Source: a virus. From it: a stretch of 35,398 nt of DNA. Positions 9,689 to 17,212 of this stretch are shown here, in pieces (positions within the stretch are counted from its first letter, which is position 1; each line of letters opens with the position of its first letter). Position numbers and translations under genes: made by a program. The notes below the pieces were generated by a model, which was not told the DNA's origin, searched no databases, and saw only the letters and a list, made by a program, of their open reading frames with translations. The DNA is taken from positions 1-35,398 of the IMG/VR virus record IMGVR_UViG_3300035162_000828. One strand, given 5' to 3'.

Positions 9689-10132
9689 TTAATCGCAGTT
9701 AGAACCGGGAATACATTTTATAAATTCACCGCTTCTAGTTTCTAACTCTGTTTCGTCAGATTCATTCCAATTACAGCTTTCTTTCATAGTTTTAATCAAT
9801 TCTTTTACTTTATGACCGTATTGTACTTGATTTTCTCTAAAAGCTTCGTTGCTAAGCATCGTTAATCCTTTGAATATTAATGCTATTTCATCTGGTTGAA
9901 CTGTTTTTCTATTATATTTGCGTTCTTCATCACGCTTTGTTTTTGTTTCCAACAAGACTGCCGCTAGATACACTACTAAGTCAATCATTTCTTCTATTGA
10001 TTCTGCTAGATTGTCTCTACCGCCTTCACCGTTTAAAGGTATATCTTGACCATACTTTTTCTGACCCATATCGAGTCTTTCTTTAACTATGTTCAATACT
10101 TGTTCATTAGTGCTTTTATCTGGTATCTTCAT
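9689..10132 (-). CDS. MazG-like nucleotide pyrophosphohydrolase
   Basis: 147 residues from the chosen start. The N-terminal half has the MazG-type helical pattern: K-E-R-L-D-M-G-Q-K-K-Y-G near residues 18-28, then E47-E48-x2-D51 in E-E-M-I-D-L-V-V-Y. The EExxD metal-binding motif is typical of all-alpha NTP pyrophosphatases, which hydrolyse dNTPs or non-standard nucleotides. An ATG two codons upstream lies only 3 bases from the GGAGG site. The ATG used here is 9 bases away and overlaps the HNH stop as TAATG, so it is preferred. The C-terminal ~85 residues have no recognised domain. Likely role: nucleotide pool control during replication. Confidence 0.7.
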   Translation of the reverse strand: MKIPDKSTNEQVLNIVKERLDMGQKKYGQDIPLNGEGGRDNLAESIEEMIDLVVYLAAVLLETKTKRDEERKYNRKTVQPDEIALIFKGLTMLSNEAFRENQVQYGHKVKELIKTMKESCNWNESDETELETRSGEFIKCIPGSNCD

Positions 10133-10566
10133 TACCATCTGCCTCCTTTGGCTAATTTTCTCATTACGTATTTACTTAATTCTTCTGGTAACTCTCCAAC
10201 AAGTTGCATTAACACTATGAAATCATCTTCGTTAAGTGGACCTTTACGAGTATTGCAAGTCTTGCATATCAACTGCAAGTTATCCTTACTACTCTTACCC
10301 TTTTTAACAAGTGGTATGATGTGGTCGCATACTATATTCCTATAGTCTAGCGTTTTATCACAATACTTGCACCCTGTACCATATACATCAAAAAACATTT
10401 GTACTACACCTGCTTTATCTATAGTGCATTCAACTTCATTTTCTTCACTACGTCTTTTTAAAGATGACATTAGTGTTGACATTTTAGATGATAGTTTTTT
10501 ATATGCTCTATTCCAAAATGTTTTATGTATTGGGTATAGCTTAACTTTAAATTCTTCTTTTTTCAT
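10132..10566 (-). CDS. HNH endonuclease
   Basis: 144 residues. The C-terminal half carries the HNH/McrA-type signature: C66-x2-C69, D81-H82-I-I-P, N96 and C101-x2-C104-N. The pattern is complete and includes both zinc Cys pairs. The N-terminal half is basic and unclassified. The ATG has no evident Shine-Dalgarno, and a stable hairpin (10576-10599) lies just upstream, so expression is probably low or coupled. It may be a free-standing homing nuclease inserted between the HTH and MazG-like genes, or a packaging/recombination nuclease. The HNH fold is certain; the role is not. Confidence 0.85.
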   Translation of the reverse strand: MKKEEFKVKLYPIHKTFWNRAYKKLSSKMSTLMSSLKRRSEENEVECTIDKAGVVQMFFDVYGTGCKYCDKTLDYRNIVCDHIIPLVKKGKSSKDNLQLICKTCNTRKGPLNEDDFIVLMQLVGELPEELSKYVMRKLAKGGRW

Positions 10567-10575
10567 AATGTGTTA

Positions 10576-10599
10576 GGAGGGTGGGATTAACCACCCCCC
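10576..10599 (-). terminator. GC-rich hairpin between HTH and HNH genes
   Basis: A 9-bp stem (10576-10584 with 10591-10599) with a 6-base loop. It pairs fully only in minus-strand RNA, where one pair is G-U. It lies 11 bases after the HTH gene stop and 10 bases before the HNH ATG. No U tract follows, so it may attenuate, be cleaved, or shield the mRNA rather than terminate it. Confidence 0.5.
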
Positions 10600-10609
10600 A
10601 TTCCTTTTG

Positions 10610-10819
10610 CTAGGCTAAAGTATACTCTGCATACTTGTTACCAGTATGTGACTCAATTTTGTTGGTCTCTATTTTATGACCTTCTTTTCTTAAGTCGCAT
10701 ATTACTGCCGCTAATCTAAAACATCCACACGAATTTAAAGCTAACATTGGGTTAACCTTAATTCCGTCTTTTAGAAATTTTAATATCATTGACTTTTGGG
10801 TTTGCTTTTGTCTTGGCAT
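10610..10819 (-). CDS. Small helix-turn-helix protein
   Basis: 69 residues from the ATG preceded by AAAGGAG (5-6 base spacing). A longer in-frame start exists 16 codons upstream but lies inside the previous gene without a better site. The pattern Q-K-S-M-I-L-K-F-L-K-D-G, then G-C-F-R-L-A-A-V-I-C-D-L-R-K-E-G-H-K-I matches short winged-HTH proteins common in phages. It probably binds DNA as a local regulator. It overlaps the upstream 82-codon gene by 34 bases. Confidence 0.75.
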   Translation of the reverse strand: MPRQKQTQKSMILKFLKDGIKVNPMLALNSCGCFRLAAVICDLRKEGHKIETNKIESHTGNKYAEYTLA

Positions 10820-11034
10820 ATATTCTCCTTTGCCTTTACTAAGTGAAAATGAAAACCGAATTTCCATATACTAATTGACACGTCTATATCAGCAGAGTCG
10901 TCTTCTGGGGTAGGATTTCTATCATCTAATGTTAACGCACCTATTCTTAATAAGTTAAATAGCGTTAAATACATTCCCTTGACATACTTGTTGTTGATAA
11001 TATCTCCACGTATCATTCCTCCTAGCATATTCAT
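10786..11034 (-). CDS. Hypothetical protein, translationally coupled
   Basis: 82 residues with no recognised family. A GAGGAG site lies 6-7 bases upstream of the ATG. The start shares its A with the stop of the Gp157-like gene (TAATG), which supports real translation. The middle is acidic (P-E-D-D-S-A-D-I-D-V) and the tail is basic. It overlaps the HTH gene start. Confidence 0.55.
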   Translation of the reverse strand: MNMLGGMIRGDIINNKYVKGMYLTLFNLLRIGALTLDDRNPTPEDDSADIDVSISIWKFGFHFHLVKAKENICQDKSKPKSQ

Positions 11035-11570
11035 TAGCTTCTCCTCACTCTTTTTACTCTTTCTGCGTGGAATCCGGGTATCGTACTTCCTTCACTGATA
11101 ACTTTACGAGCTTTCTTTTTATCAATTTTCTCTACGTGTTCCCAAAGTTTGTATTCATCAGGGATTAGCGTGTGATTTACGATTGCTACCGGTCCTAGTG
11201 TTTCATACATCTTATATCTAGCAGTATCTGTTTCATATACGCCATTTTCATCGCCCAACTCTGAGACTATCATAGGTAGTAGGTTTTTATTGAAGTATTC
11301 TTTCATTCCTTCAACTGCTTTTTTCCTAACTCTTAATCTAGTTTGTTCGATTTTAATAGCTTCTATCTCAGCCTCTATAAGATGCTCTCTTCTGGATAGT
11401 TCGACCATAAAATAGTCTATACCATCCACTTTTTTTCTAATCTGACCTTGTATACTTGTCATCTTTTCTTCTAACATTAAATGCTCTTCATTTTCTGTTG
11501 TCATTTGTAAGTCAATGTCAGTATCAATATACTCTCCTATCAGGTCTCTTGTTGTTTTTTTTCTATCCAT
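11034..11570 (-). CDS. Siphovirus Gp157-like protein
   Basis: 178 residues. Residues ~30-100 are strongly helical with heptad character (R-R-E-H-L-I-E-A-E-I-E-A-I-K-I-E). A short beta/basic C-terminal part contains P-D-E-Y-K and K-K-A-R-K-V-I, followed by P-G-F. This layout matches Gp157-family phage proteins, which commonly sit next to recombination/replication genes, as here. Their biochemical role is not well established. The start follows the RHH gene stop by 3 bases. Confidence 0.65.
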   Translation of the reverse strand: MDRKKTTRDLIGEYIDTDIDLQMTTENEEHLMLEEKMTSIQGQIRKKVDGIDYFMVELSRREHLIEAEIEAIKIEQTRLRVRKKAVEGMKEYFNKNLLPMIVSELGDENGVYETDTARYKMYETLGPVAIVNHTLIPDEYKLWEHVEKIDKKKARKVISEGSTIPGFHAERVKRVRRS

Positions 11571-11573
11571 TAC

Positions 11574-11723
11574 TTACCTCTGTTCTTTTTCGATGTGAAC
11601 TGCTTGCTGGATATACCATTCTAATTGCTTTTTAACTGACCTTTTTTCTTTTTCAGCTATTTTCTGTAGCCACATTTTTTCTTCAGGCGTTATTTCTGCT
11701 TTTACAATGTGCATTTTCTTCAT
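11574..11723 (-). CDS. Ribbon-helix-helix-like small protein
   Basis: 49 residues, found by following gene junctions. The ATG overlaps the stop of the primase-helicase gene as ATGA, with GGAGAGG upstream, and the stop lies just before the next gene. The sequence H-I-V-K-A-E-I-T-P-E-E-K-M-W-L-Q-K-I-A-E followed by S-V-K-K-Q-L-E-W-Y-I-Q-Q-A fits a beta strand plus two helices, as in Arc/MetJ-type DNA binders. It is possibly an autoregulator of the replication operon. The fold assignment is inference from pattern. Confidence 0.65.
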   Translation of the reverse strand: MKKMHIVKAEITPEEKMWLQKIAEKEKRSVKKQLEWYIQQAVHIEKEQR

Positions 11724-13510
11724 AATCCTCTCCTTTGTAATCTAAATGATGGAGTCCATTCTAAATCAACTGTGAACAGGTCACCATCTGAGTTTTTAAA
11801 TAGCTCTACGTTTTTGTGTTTGCTATCTTGTTTTCCATTTATACCAATTACCTTACGAGATGCGTTTTCTATTGCACCCGAACCTTTACCTGCGTAAATG
11901 TCTAGTATTTGGTTTCTGCTGTATTCTCTTGACACTTGGGAGACTTGTATTATGATTATATCCATATTGACAGCTAAGTTTGATAAATAGTGTGAGATAT
12001 ATTTAATTTGTTCGTACTCGCCTCTTATGTGCGGCGGAGTCTCTACTAAATCTATATAGTCCACTACTACTAACTTAGGTTGAAGGTCCCTAACTTGTTT
12101 TTGAATTAAGTCAGGAGATGGGCTTATTGTTTGCATAACCATATGTTCTAATAAATGACCATATTGCTTGCCTACGTTTTTACTATCTTTTGACACTTCT
12201 TCCTTACTTAAACCACTTGCTATTTGAAGATTGCGTCTGTGCATATACCAGCCACTTAACTCTAACGATAGAAATAGCGTTGGTAACTGCCATTCCTTGT
12301 TTATTACGTTCTTTTCAAAATCGTAACCTAAGGCTATGTTTTGAGCTAGTGTTGTTTTATTAGCACCAGTTGGACCGAATATTGTTACTAACTCACCCGG
12401 ATACACTGTACAGTCTTTATCTCCTAGTCCGAACATAGCACTTAAGTCTATAGCTCTACCAGAAAAGTCAGTTTCTAAACGCTCTTCTAAGTCCTTTTGT
12501 AGGACACCAGCAGTTTTTACGTCTACTAAGTAGTCTTTATTCTTGTAATATACGCACTTTGGTGAACACACCGTTTTTAACAAGGCGTCTTGACATCCAT
12601 ACTTGTACCCATAATTATAAGTAGACTCTACTTTGTCTATTATTATTTGAGGGTTAAGCTGGTTGTTATTCCAGTGTAACATAGCGGCTTTCGTAGCGTC
12701 ACTTGGTATTCCGTGTCTTCTAAAGTGTGAAGCAACACGCATTACTGAATGATTCCTACTGCCTCTTTCTGGACCATTGTTGTATATTGTTTGTATGCAA
12801 GGAACAACAGTTAAGTTTTCATTTACCTTACCCATAGCTTTAACTTCAGGTATATCTGTACATATGGTACTTTCCATATTTCCATCACCCCATAGTTCCG
12901 TACCCATATACTCAGTTCTCCTGCTTTGTGCAAGTTTTTGAATATCTGTATACGTACCATTCATTAGCTCATCTCTGGATATTGGTACTTTGAATAGCTG
13001 ACTTTTAATATTTAAACTGTGAGCCATTCTAATGATTGCTGTCCTGCTGTACACACTTGGGTCTAATTTAAAATTGGTAAATGCTGTCATCATTGTTTGT
13101 TTAACAACGTATGGCAGTTCATTATCTTCTTTAAAATTAAAGTTTTCACCAGCTAACATTATATGATAGCCAGTCCCACTAAAGTAACATTGGTAGTTAC
13201 CATCTTTTAGATTATATTCGCTTTCAGCAAAACTAAGGATGTCTTTAGTCATACTATGCGTATACTCATCTGTGTTATCACCCTTATCGACATCTATTGG
13301 TATTTCATCTACGAACCTAGTTCCCAAGAAGCTCTTTACAGTCTTATTCTTATTTACGAAGTCTAAACCTTCGTCATCGTATATATATACGCTTCTGTAA
13401 ATTGCTTGTGTTTGACCAGCCTCATAAACAATATCCCACATTTCATCGTAAGGGACTAAGGTCCCCCTCCTTGAAGGGGAACCTATAGCCATTTCTACAT
13501 ACTTAGCCAC
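11720..13510 (-). CDS. Primase-helicase (AEP-like primase fused to RecA/DnaB-type helicase)
   Basis: 596 residues. The N-terminal half has archaeo-eukaryotic primase features: P-I-D73-V-D75, S111-G-T-G-Y-H116, and a later R161...K174 segment. A Cys group (C306, C315, C319) follows and may bind zinc. The C-terminal half is a RecA-fold helicase with Walker A G379-P-T-G-A-N-K385-T-T (Asn where Gly is usual) and Walker B L-V-V-V-D484. It would prime and unwind at the phage fork. The start is GTG immediately after the SSB stop with no clear Shine-Dalgarno, inside a small hairpin. A later ATG (codon 7) is an alternative. It lies with Sak4-like and SSB-like genes. Confidence 0.8.
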   Translation of the reverse strand: MAKYVEMAIGSPSRRGTLVPYDEMWDIVYEAGQTQAIYRSVYIYDDEGLDFVNKNKTVKSFLGTRFVDEIPIDVDKGDNTDEYTHSMTKDILSFAESEYNLKDGNYQCYFSGTGYHIMLAGENFNFKEDNELPYVVKQTMMTAFTNFKLDPSVYSRTAIIRMAHSLNIKSQLFKVPISRDELMNGTYTDIQKLAQSRRTEYMGTELWGDGNMESTICTDIPEVKAMGKVNENLTVVPCIQTIYNNGPERGSRNHSVMRVASHFRRHGIPSDATKAAMLHWNNNQLNPQIIIDKVESTYNYGYKYGCQDALLKTVCSPKCVYYKNKDYLVDVKTAGVLQKDLEERLETDFSGRAIDLSAMFGLGDKDCTVYPGELVTIFGPTGANKTTLAQNIALGYDFEKNVINKEWQLPTLFLSLELSGWYMHRRNLQIASGLSKEEVSKDSKNVGKQYGHLLEHMVMQTISPSPDLIQKQVRDLQPKLVVVDYIDLVETPPHIRGEYEQIKYISHYLSNLAVNMDIIIIQVSQVSREYSRNQILDIYAGKGSGAIENASRKVIGINGKQDSKHKNVELFKNSDGDLFTVDLEWTPSFRLQRRGL

Positions 13511-13521
13511 TTAGAAAGTGG
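13507..13521 (-). promoter_or_regulatory. Hairpin spanning SSB stop and primase-helicase GTG start
   Basis: A perfect 6-bp inverted repeat with a 3-base loop (13507-13512 with 13516-13521). It holds the SSB gene stop codon in its loop and stem, and most of the downstream GTG. Because the primase-helicase start lacks a Shine-Dalgarno, the hairpin suggests its translation depends on ribosomes reading through the SSB gene. Confidence 0.4.
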
Positions 13522-14125
13522 TTTGATTTGCAGAACCCGCCACTTGACCATTAGCTGGCGTAGCAACAACACTACCTTCCTCTCTAATGAGACTTTTGGA
13601 TTTTAAGAATTGGATAAACGATTCCAACTCTGCTCTTCCTTTTTCTGTATTAGAGGTAATGCGAGGATATACTGTTGTATATGAAGTACTAGGGTCCTTC
13701 TTTGAAGGTTCTTTGTACACATAACAATAGTACTCTCTTTTAGGGTCGATAGGATGAGGTTTGATATGCTCTTCTAATGACTCAAGCAAATCTATTGCTT
13801 TACCACTTTCATCAACCATATCACCCTTTACATCCGGACCTCCTTTGAACCCAACAGTATCAGCAAACCGATACCATTTCTTTAGAAGTGAACAAGTCTT
13901 AATGTTCCCGTCTGCTTCTCTATCATAAGAACCTAACAGTTTCATATCGACTGGATATTGTGAACCTTCTATGTCTAACTGCACTCTTAAGAATAAATCA
14001 GCCCAATCAAACTTAGTTGTTTGGTCTTCTAGTTCTGTAATTGCACACGCTTGAAAGCCGAGGTAATTCGCTCCTCCTTCACTTCCACTATCTATATCAC
14101 TTGGTCTGAATGGTACATTACTCAT
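13511..14125 (-). CDS. Probable single-stranded DNA-binding protein
   Basis: 204 residues. The N-terminal ~150 residues contain alternating beta-strand-like segments (for example F-D-W-A-D-L-F-L-R-V-Q-L-D-I). The tail is low-complexity Ala/Gly/Asn/Gln/Thr ending in Phe, as in many SSBs. It is flanked by a Sak4-like ATPase and a primase-helicase and overlaps the former by ATGA, the usual place of phage SSB-like proteins. It also resembles the DUF669-type phage proteins found beside Sak4 ATPases. No catalytic motif is seen. The family call is moderate. Confidence 0.6.
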   Translation of the reverse strand: MSNVPFRPSDIDSGSEGGANYLGFQACAITELEDQTTKFDWADLFLRVQLDIEGSQYPVDMKLLGSYDREADGNIKTCSLLKKWYRFADTVGFKGGPDVKGDMVDESGKAIDLLESLEEHIKPHPIDPKREYYCYVYKEPSKKDPSTSYTTVYPRITSNTEKGRAELESFIQFLKSKSLIREEGSVVATPANGQVAGSANQTTF

Positions 14126-14988
14126 TCTTTAGTCTCCTTGTATTTTACTATTTCATTAACTATACTCTTGTAATCAAATGGTAGTACTTTCTGGCTGAGT
14201 GGCTTTAATCTACTGCCTACTACACGCTCATCGTATGTCTCAAATGAAACATAATACTTTCCATCGTCCTTATTAGCTGTTGAGTATCCGATTACATCTG
14301 CTTTAGCCGCTAGACTATAGCCTAATCCACGAGGTAACTCTGGACTTAATTGTGCTTTACCATCCGTGACTGTTGTAGTCTTTGAATGTGACACTAAGAT
14401 TAAGTTGCCTCCTTTCTTCTTGATAAGGGTTTGGAATCTTTTGATGATGTCTACGTTCTTCCTTCTGGCTTTACCCCAGTCAGCTCCCCATTGACCTTCA
14501 CCCATTGCAGTGATTCCAAGCTCGACACATACTACTTCTTCGACCCACTCATTTACTTGTCCAAGTGTGTCAATTACTACCGTGTCGTAAGGTAGCTCGT
14601 CCCATTCTTTATCTAACCATTGGTATGCTTCGATTAAAGAGTAAACAGGCATCGGTTTTTTCTTATCTGGTCCACTTCTGTAGACAAAACCACGCTCTAT
14701 TGGTGGGACTACTTCTACTTGTGCAGTTCCTGACTTGGTAACTTGTTTACCATCTTTCATCAGGGCTCTGTATGGAGCATTTAGACTGGCTATTGTTACT
14801 ACATTAGCGTCATCTACAAACTCTGCACCTAAATCAGTATCTAGTAATAAGACACCTTTAGAGCCTAGTTCACTCCAGCTTGCACAGGCAGTTGTTTTAC
14901 CTGTTTTTGGCTGACCTATAAATAAATAAGTCAACCCTGAAGGTATACCTGCCCCCCAGTTAGTCTGTACTTTACGTACTTCTATCAT
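14122..14988 (-). CDS. Sak4-like RecA-fold ATPase
   Basis: 288 residues. Walker A is G25-Q-P-K-T-G-K31-T-T. A Walker B-like strand is Y-D-T-V-V-I-D140. A sensor-like strand L-I-L-V-S-H-S-K follows near residues 196-203. The size and the L-L-L-D-T-D after the first helix match the single-domain phage AAA/RecA proteins (Sak4 type), which act as single-strand annealing or recombination ATPases beside an SSB. GGAGG lies 9 bases before the ATG. It follows the E1-like gene by 4 bases. Confidence 0.75.
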   Translation of the reverse strand: MIEVRKVQTNWGAGIPSGLTYLFIGQPKTGKTTACASWSELGSKGVLLLDTDLGAEFVDDANVVTIASLNAPYRALMKDGKQVTKSGTAQVEVVPPIERGFVYRSGPDKKKPMPVYSLIEAYQWLDKEWDELPYDTVVIDTLGQVNEWVEEVVCVELGITAMGEGQWGADWGKARRKNVDIIKRFQTLIKKKGGNLILVSHSKTTTVTDGKAQLSPELPRGLGYSLAAKADVIGYSTANKDDGKYYVSFETYDERVVGSRLKPLSQKVLPFDYKSIVNEIVKYKETKE

Positions 14989-14992
14989 ACGA

Positions 14993-15673
14993 TTACACCT
15001 CCGTATTTAGTTTTGGTATTATTTGGTTCCCATATGTTACGATATGAGGACTCAAGCAGGTATAAATATAGTCATAATAACTTAAATTACCAACTATATT
15101 ATACACTTGAGCTACAATCATTGATGCTATAAACTGAGCGGCAAAGACTGTATGTTTCATTGAACACGGGGGCTTTGGTACACTATCTGTTGGAACCCAT
15201 TCATCCATATAGGTAGAATGTGTCCTGCTTGTTTGTGTACTTAATTCTACTGTAGTGGCACCCATACGTCCGTCAATAAAGAAATCCCTGTTAGGTAATT
15301 CTAACCATTTTTCATAGGCATTCTTTCTTGATTCCATATCATCTGTGCATACAATAGTTCTTGGATGAGCAGGTTCAAATGGTAACCATTTACGGGGTAT
15401 TCCCTCAAGCCATTGGTCGTCATCTGAATACATTTGATTTAATGCTCCTGCTGCATCTATTTTACTTTTTCCTACCATATCGAAAGGATAAGCTGTGCTA
15501 CTTAAATTGTGCTCAGCTACACTATCGTCATCCCAGACAATTAGTTCTTTCCATCCCATAATAGTAAGTGATTGTATTACAAAAGACCCAATACCGCCAG
15601 CACCTATGATTGTTATGTCATTAAGTTTCTTTTGGTCAATTAAGTCTTTGTTTCTTAAGAACCTGCTACTCAT
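14993..15673 (-). CDS. E1/ThiF-like adenylyltransferase
   Basis: 226 residues from the ATG preceded by GGAGGAGAG. An upstream in-frame ATG lies within the previous gene and is rejected. Rossmann motif I-G24-A-G-G-I-G29 leads to V-W-D48-D-D, then N56 and a lysine K71 after G-K-S, T-D111-D with R116, I-D-G-R near 134-136, and P-P-C170-S. These are the ATP-binding and adenylation elements of the ThiF/MoeB/E1 superfamily, which activate the C-terminus of ubiquitin-like proteins. No separate catalytic-cysteine or E2 domain is present. C170 is the obvious candidate thiol. It shares the minus-strand arm with a JAB peptidase and a ubiquitin-like protein. Confidence 0.85.
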   Translation of the reverse strand: MSSRFLRNKDLIDQKKLNDITIIGAGGIGSFVIQSLTIMGWKELIVWDDDSVAEHNLSSTAYPFDMVGKSKIDAAGALNQMYSDDDQWLEGIPRKWLPFEPAHPRTIVCTDDMESRKNAYEKWLELPNRDFFIDGRMGATTVELSTQTSRTHSTYMDEWVPTDSVPKPPCSMKHTVFAAQFIASMIVAQVYNIVGNLSYYDYIYTCLSPHIVTYGNQIIPKLNTEV

Positions 15674-15804
15674 TCTCTCCTCCAGCTTGTTGTTACGAAG
15701 TTTACCATTAAAAGAAAGATAAAGAATCCTACTCCTATTAGCACACAACTAACAGATATTAAAAATAGATTAATACTCCATTCCCATAAATCTATTAATA
15801 TCAT
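15670..15804 (-). CDS. Single-pass membrane peptide
   Basis: 44 residues. The ATG overlaps the stop of the upstream gene (ATGA) and its stop overlaps the E1-like start (ATGA). An AGGAG site lies 8 bases upstream. Residues ~11-36 form one hydrophobic helix (L-F-L-I-S-V-S-C-V-L-I-G-V-G-F-F), with a short basic end W-R-R-E. The function is unknown. The tight coupling on both sides argues that it is real. Confidence 0.7.
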   Translation of the reverse strand: MILIDLWEWSINLFLISVSCVLIGVGFFIFLLMVNFVTTSWRRE

Positions 15805-16229
15805 ATTTTCATCTCCTGAAAGCTCTCCATTAATAAGTAAGCTTCTTCTTCGGTCCCAAACATAGCTTGGTCTTTAATCTTAGTAGCTTCATCATAGATG
15901 TCTTGTTGTTTTTGCATCCTTTTTGCCCAGATTCTTTTTTTCTCATTCTTGTGATTCTCTTTAAACTCTTTCCATTTTGGCACAAACGCATCAATCTGTA
16001 TAGTTCCTGAGTTATTCCAAGCACGAGTATCACTTGTTAGTTCTGTCATAAGAACTTTAACCATCATTTCTTTAGAGCCAAAAGACAATAGTTTTAAATT
16101 AATAGCTGATGCTAATAACTTTTTGTCTGACACTGTATAGTCATCTTTTGGCAATAGTTCGTTTATTTTTGCTTCTGCTACTTCATCTATTCTTTTTATA
16201 AGGTACTTTTTCTGTGGTATTGTTAACAT
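15801..16229 (-). CDS. Hypothetical helical protein in the E1/JAB cluster
   Basis: 142 residues, no recognised family. The C-terminal half is highly charged and probably helical/coiled (K-E-F-K-E-N-H-K-N-E-K-K-R-I-W-A-K-R). AAGGAG precedes the ATG. It is the first gene after a structured intergenic element containing a promoter-like motif. Its position between the JAB and E1 genes suggests a linked role, but nothing in the sequence resembles an E2 (no conserved HPN or catalytic Cys). Confidence 0.65.
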   Translation of the reverse strand: MLTIPQKKYLIKRIDEVAEAKINELLPKDDYTVSDKKLLASAINLKLLSFGSKEMMVKVLMTELTSDTRAWNNSGTIQIDAFVPKWKEFKENHKNEKKRIWAKRMQKQQDIYDEATKIKDQAMFGTEEEAYLLMESFQEMKI

Positions 16230-16249
16230 ATTACTACTCCTTGATTATT

Positions 16250-16318
16250 GGGGACTGGTCCGGCTTTTATCACAAGTGTCACATAGTCGGTTTTATTACT
16301 ATTGGCTTCACAGCCCCC
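16250..16318 (-). ncRNA. Stem-closed intergenic RNA element 3 (69 nt)
   Basis: An 8-bp closing stem (16250-16257 with 16311-16318) is complete only in minus-strand RNA (one G-U where plus has A-C). An inner pairing AUAGU/ACUAU is possible. The element fills the gap between the JAB gene stop and the next gene. A 7-bp acceptor-like stem is seen but there is no T-arm, so it is not a tRNA. Confidence 0.4.
16270..16290 (-). promoter_or_regulatory. Phage-type promoter-like motif 2
   Basis: On the minus strand this reads CCGA, 7 bases, then ACACT and T-x-T-G. It contains GTGACACT, the core of the SP6-type promoter, but the initiation part diverges (TTGTGA instead of ATAGA). It shares CCGA...ACACT with the better match at 18901-18919. 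It would drive the 142-codon gene, the membrane peptide, E1 and the replication genes. Confidence 0.35.
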
Positions 16319-16327
16319 GTTATTTTA

Positions 16328-17212
16328 TTAAACTAGCCCTAATCGGTCAATATACCAATGCGGCTCTACTTTAGGGTCTATGTTTCTAACCCTTTTTACA
16401 AACTCGTCTTCTGTTATCTCATTGGACTCAAGCTTTTCGTAATCTTCCGCTATCAATTCATTAATTTCCTTTTGGTCTTTAATGTCTGATGATGAATGAG
16501 CACCCAATATAGTTCTGACTGGTTTGATTTCGTTACTTTCGGTTACAACACTTGACATTACGTTTTCACCAAACATATGTGTCTGGTCGTAACGATTCCA
16601 CTTGTAGTTGTAGCCGCTCTTTGAAAAAGCACTTTTTGCCTCTTCTTTCTTCTTTGCTATTAGGTCTGCTTCTACACGCCATTCTGGTTGTGAGGTTTCT
16701 TTATACTGAGTTTTTACTTCTCCCTCTATCATCTGAGAGAATCCAAACTGGTCTTTGTAACCCACTGCTGATACGTATTTCTCTTTTGCACTTGCTACTA
16801 CTGTTGAGAAAAACAAACCATCTTTTGATGACTCTTGATGTATTGCTTCTTCATCTGTTCCACTAAAGAAAGCACCCATCGTATGGTGACTGTGTATAAG
16901 CCCTAGAAAGCATTTACCTAGTCTAGGATGCTTTTTATATACTTCTGGTAATAGCTTACCCAGCTCTTCACCATCTTGTTCTGTGCTTGAGCCATCACCT
17001 AAGTCTATTGGTACGAAATGCTCTAGCTTTACTTCAAGAGGGAAACCATTTTCTGTTTCTTTCGTTATTCTGTACCACGCTGGTCCTGACCATTCAGTGC
17101 TACTAAAACGTCTCAATAGATAGTTGACTTTCTTCACTATAACTGTTGGAACTGTAAGCGTGAAGTCCGCTTCCTGTGTGACTACATTGTGTAATGTTAC
17201 TTTTTCTTTCAT
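16328..17212 (-). CDS. JAMM/JAB-domain metallopeptidase
   Basis: 294 residues. The JAMM motif is complete: H107-S-H109-x7-S117-x2-D120, with an upstream Glu (E40 in T-E-W-S-G) in the place of the catalytic Glu. The domain covers about residues 20-155. The remainder is charged and helical. JAB peptidases cleave isopeptide bonds or process ubiquitin-like precursors, using zinc held by the two His and the Asp. GAGGTAAAGG precedes the ATG. The first 110 bases overlap, out of frame, the end of the upstream 577-codon gene. It shares the arm with an E1-like enzyme and a ubiquitin-like protein. Confidence 0.85.
   Translation of the reverse strand: MKEKVTLHNVVTQEADFTLTVPTVIVKKVNYLLRRFSSTEWSGPAWYRITKETENGFPLEVKLEHFVPIDLGDGSSTEQDGEELGKLLPEVYKKHPRLGKCFLGLIHSHHTMGAFFSGTDEEAIHQESSKDGLFFSTVVASAKEKYVSAVGYKDQFGFSQMIEGEVKTQYKETSQPEWRVEADLIAKKKEEAKSAFSKSGYNYKWNRYDQTHMFGENVMSSVVTESNEIKPVRTILGAHSSSDIKDQKEINELIAEDYEKLESNEITEDEFVKRVRNIDPKVEPHWYIDRLGLV

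Noticed and set aside
16250-16318. tRNA gene
   Set aside because: A 7-bp acceptor-like stem is present, but there is no T-arm or anticodon arm of the right geometry on either strand.
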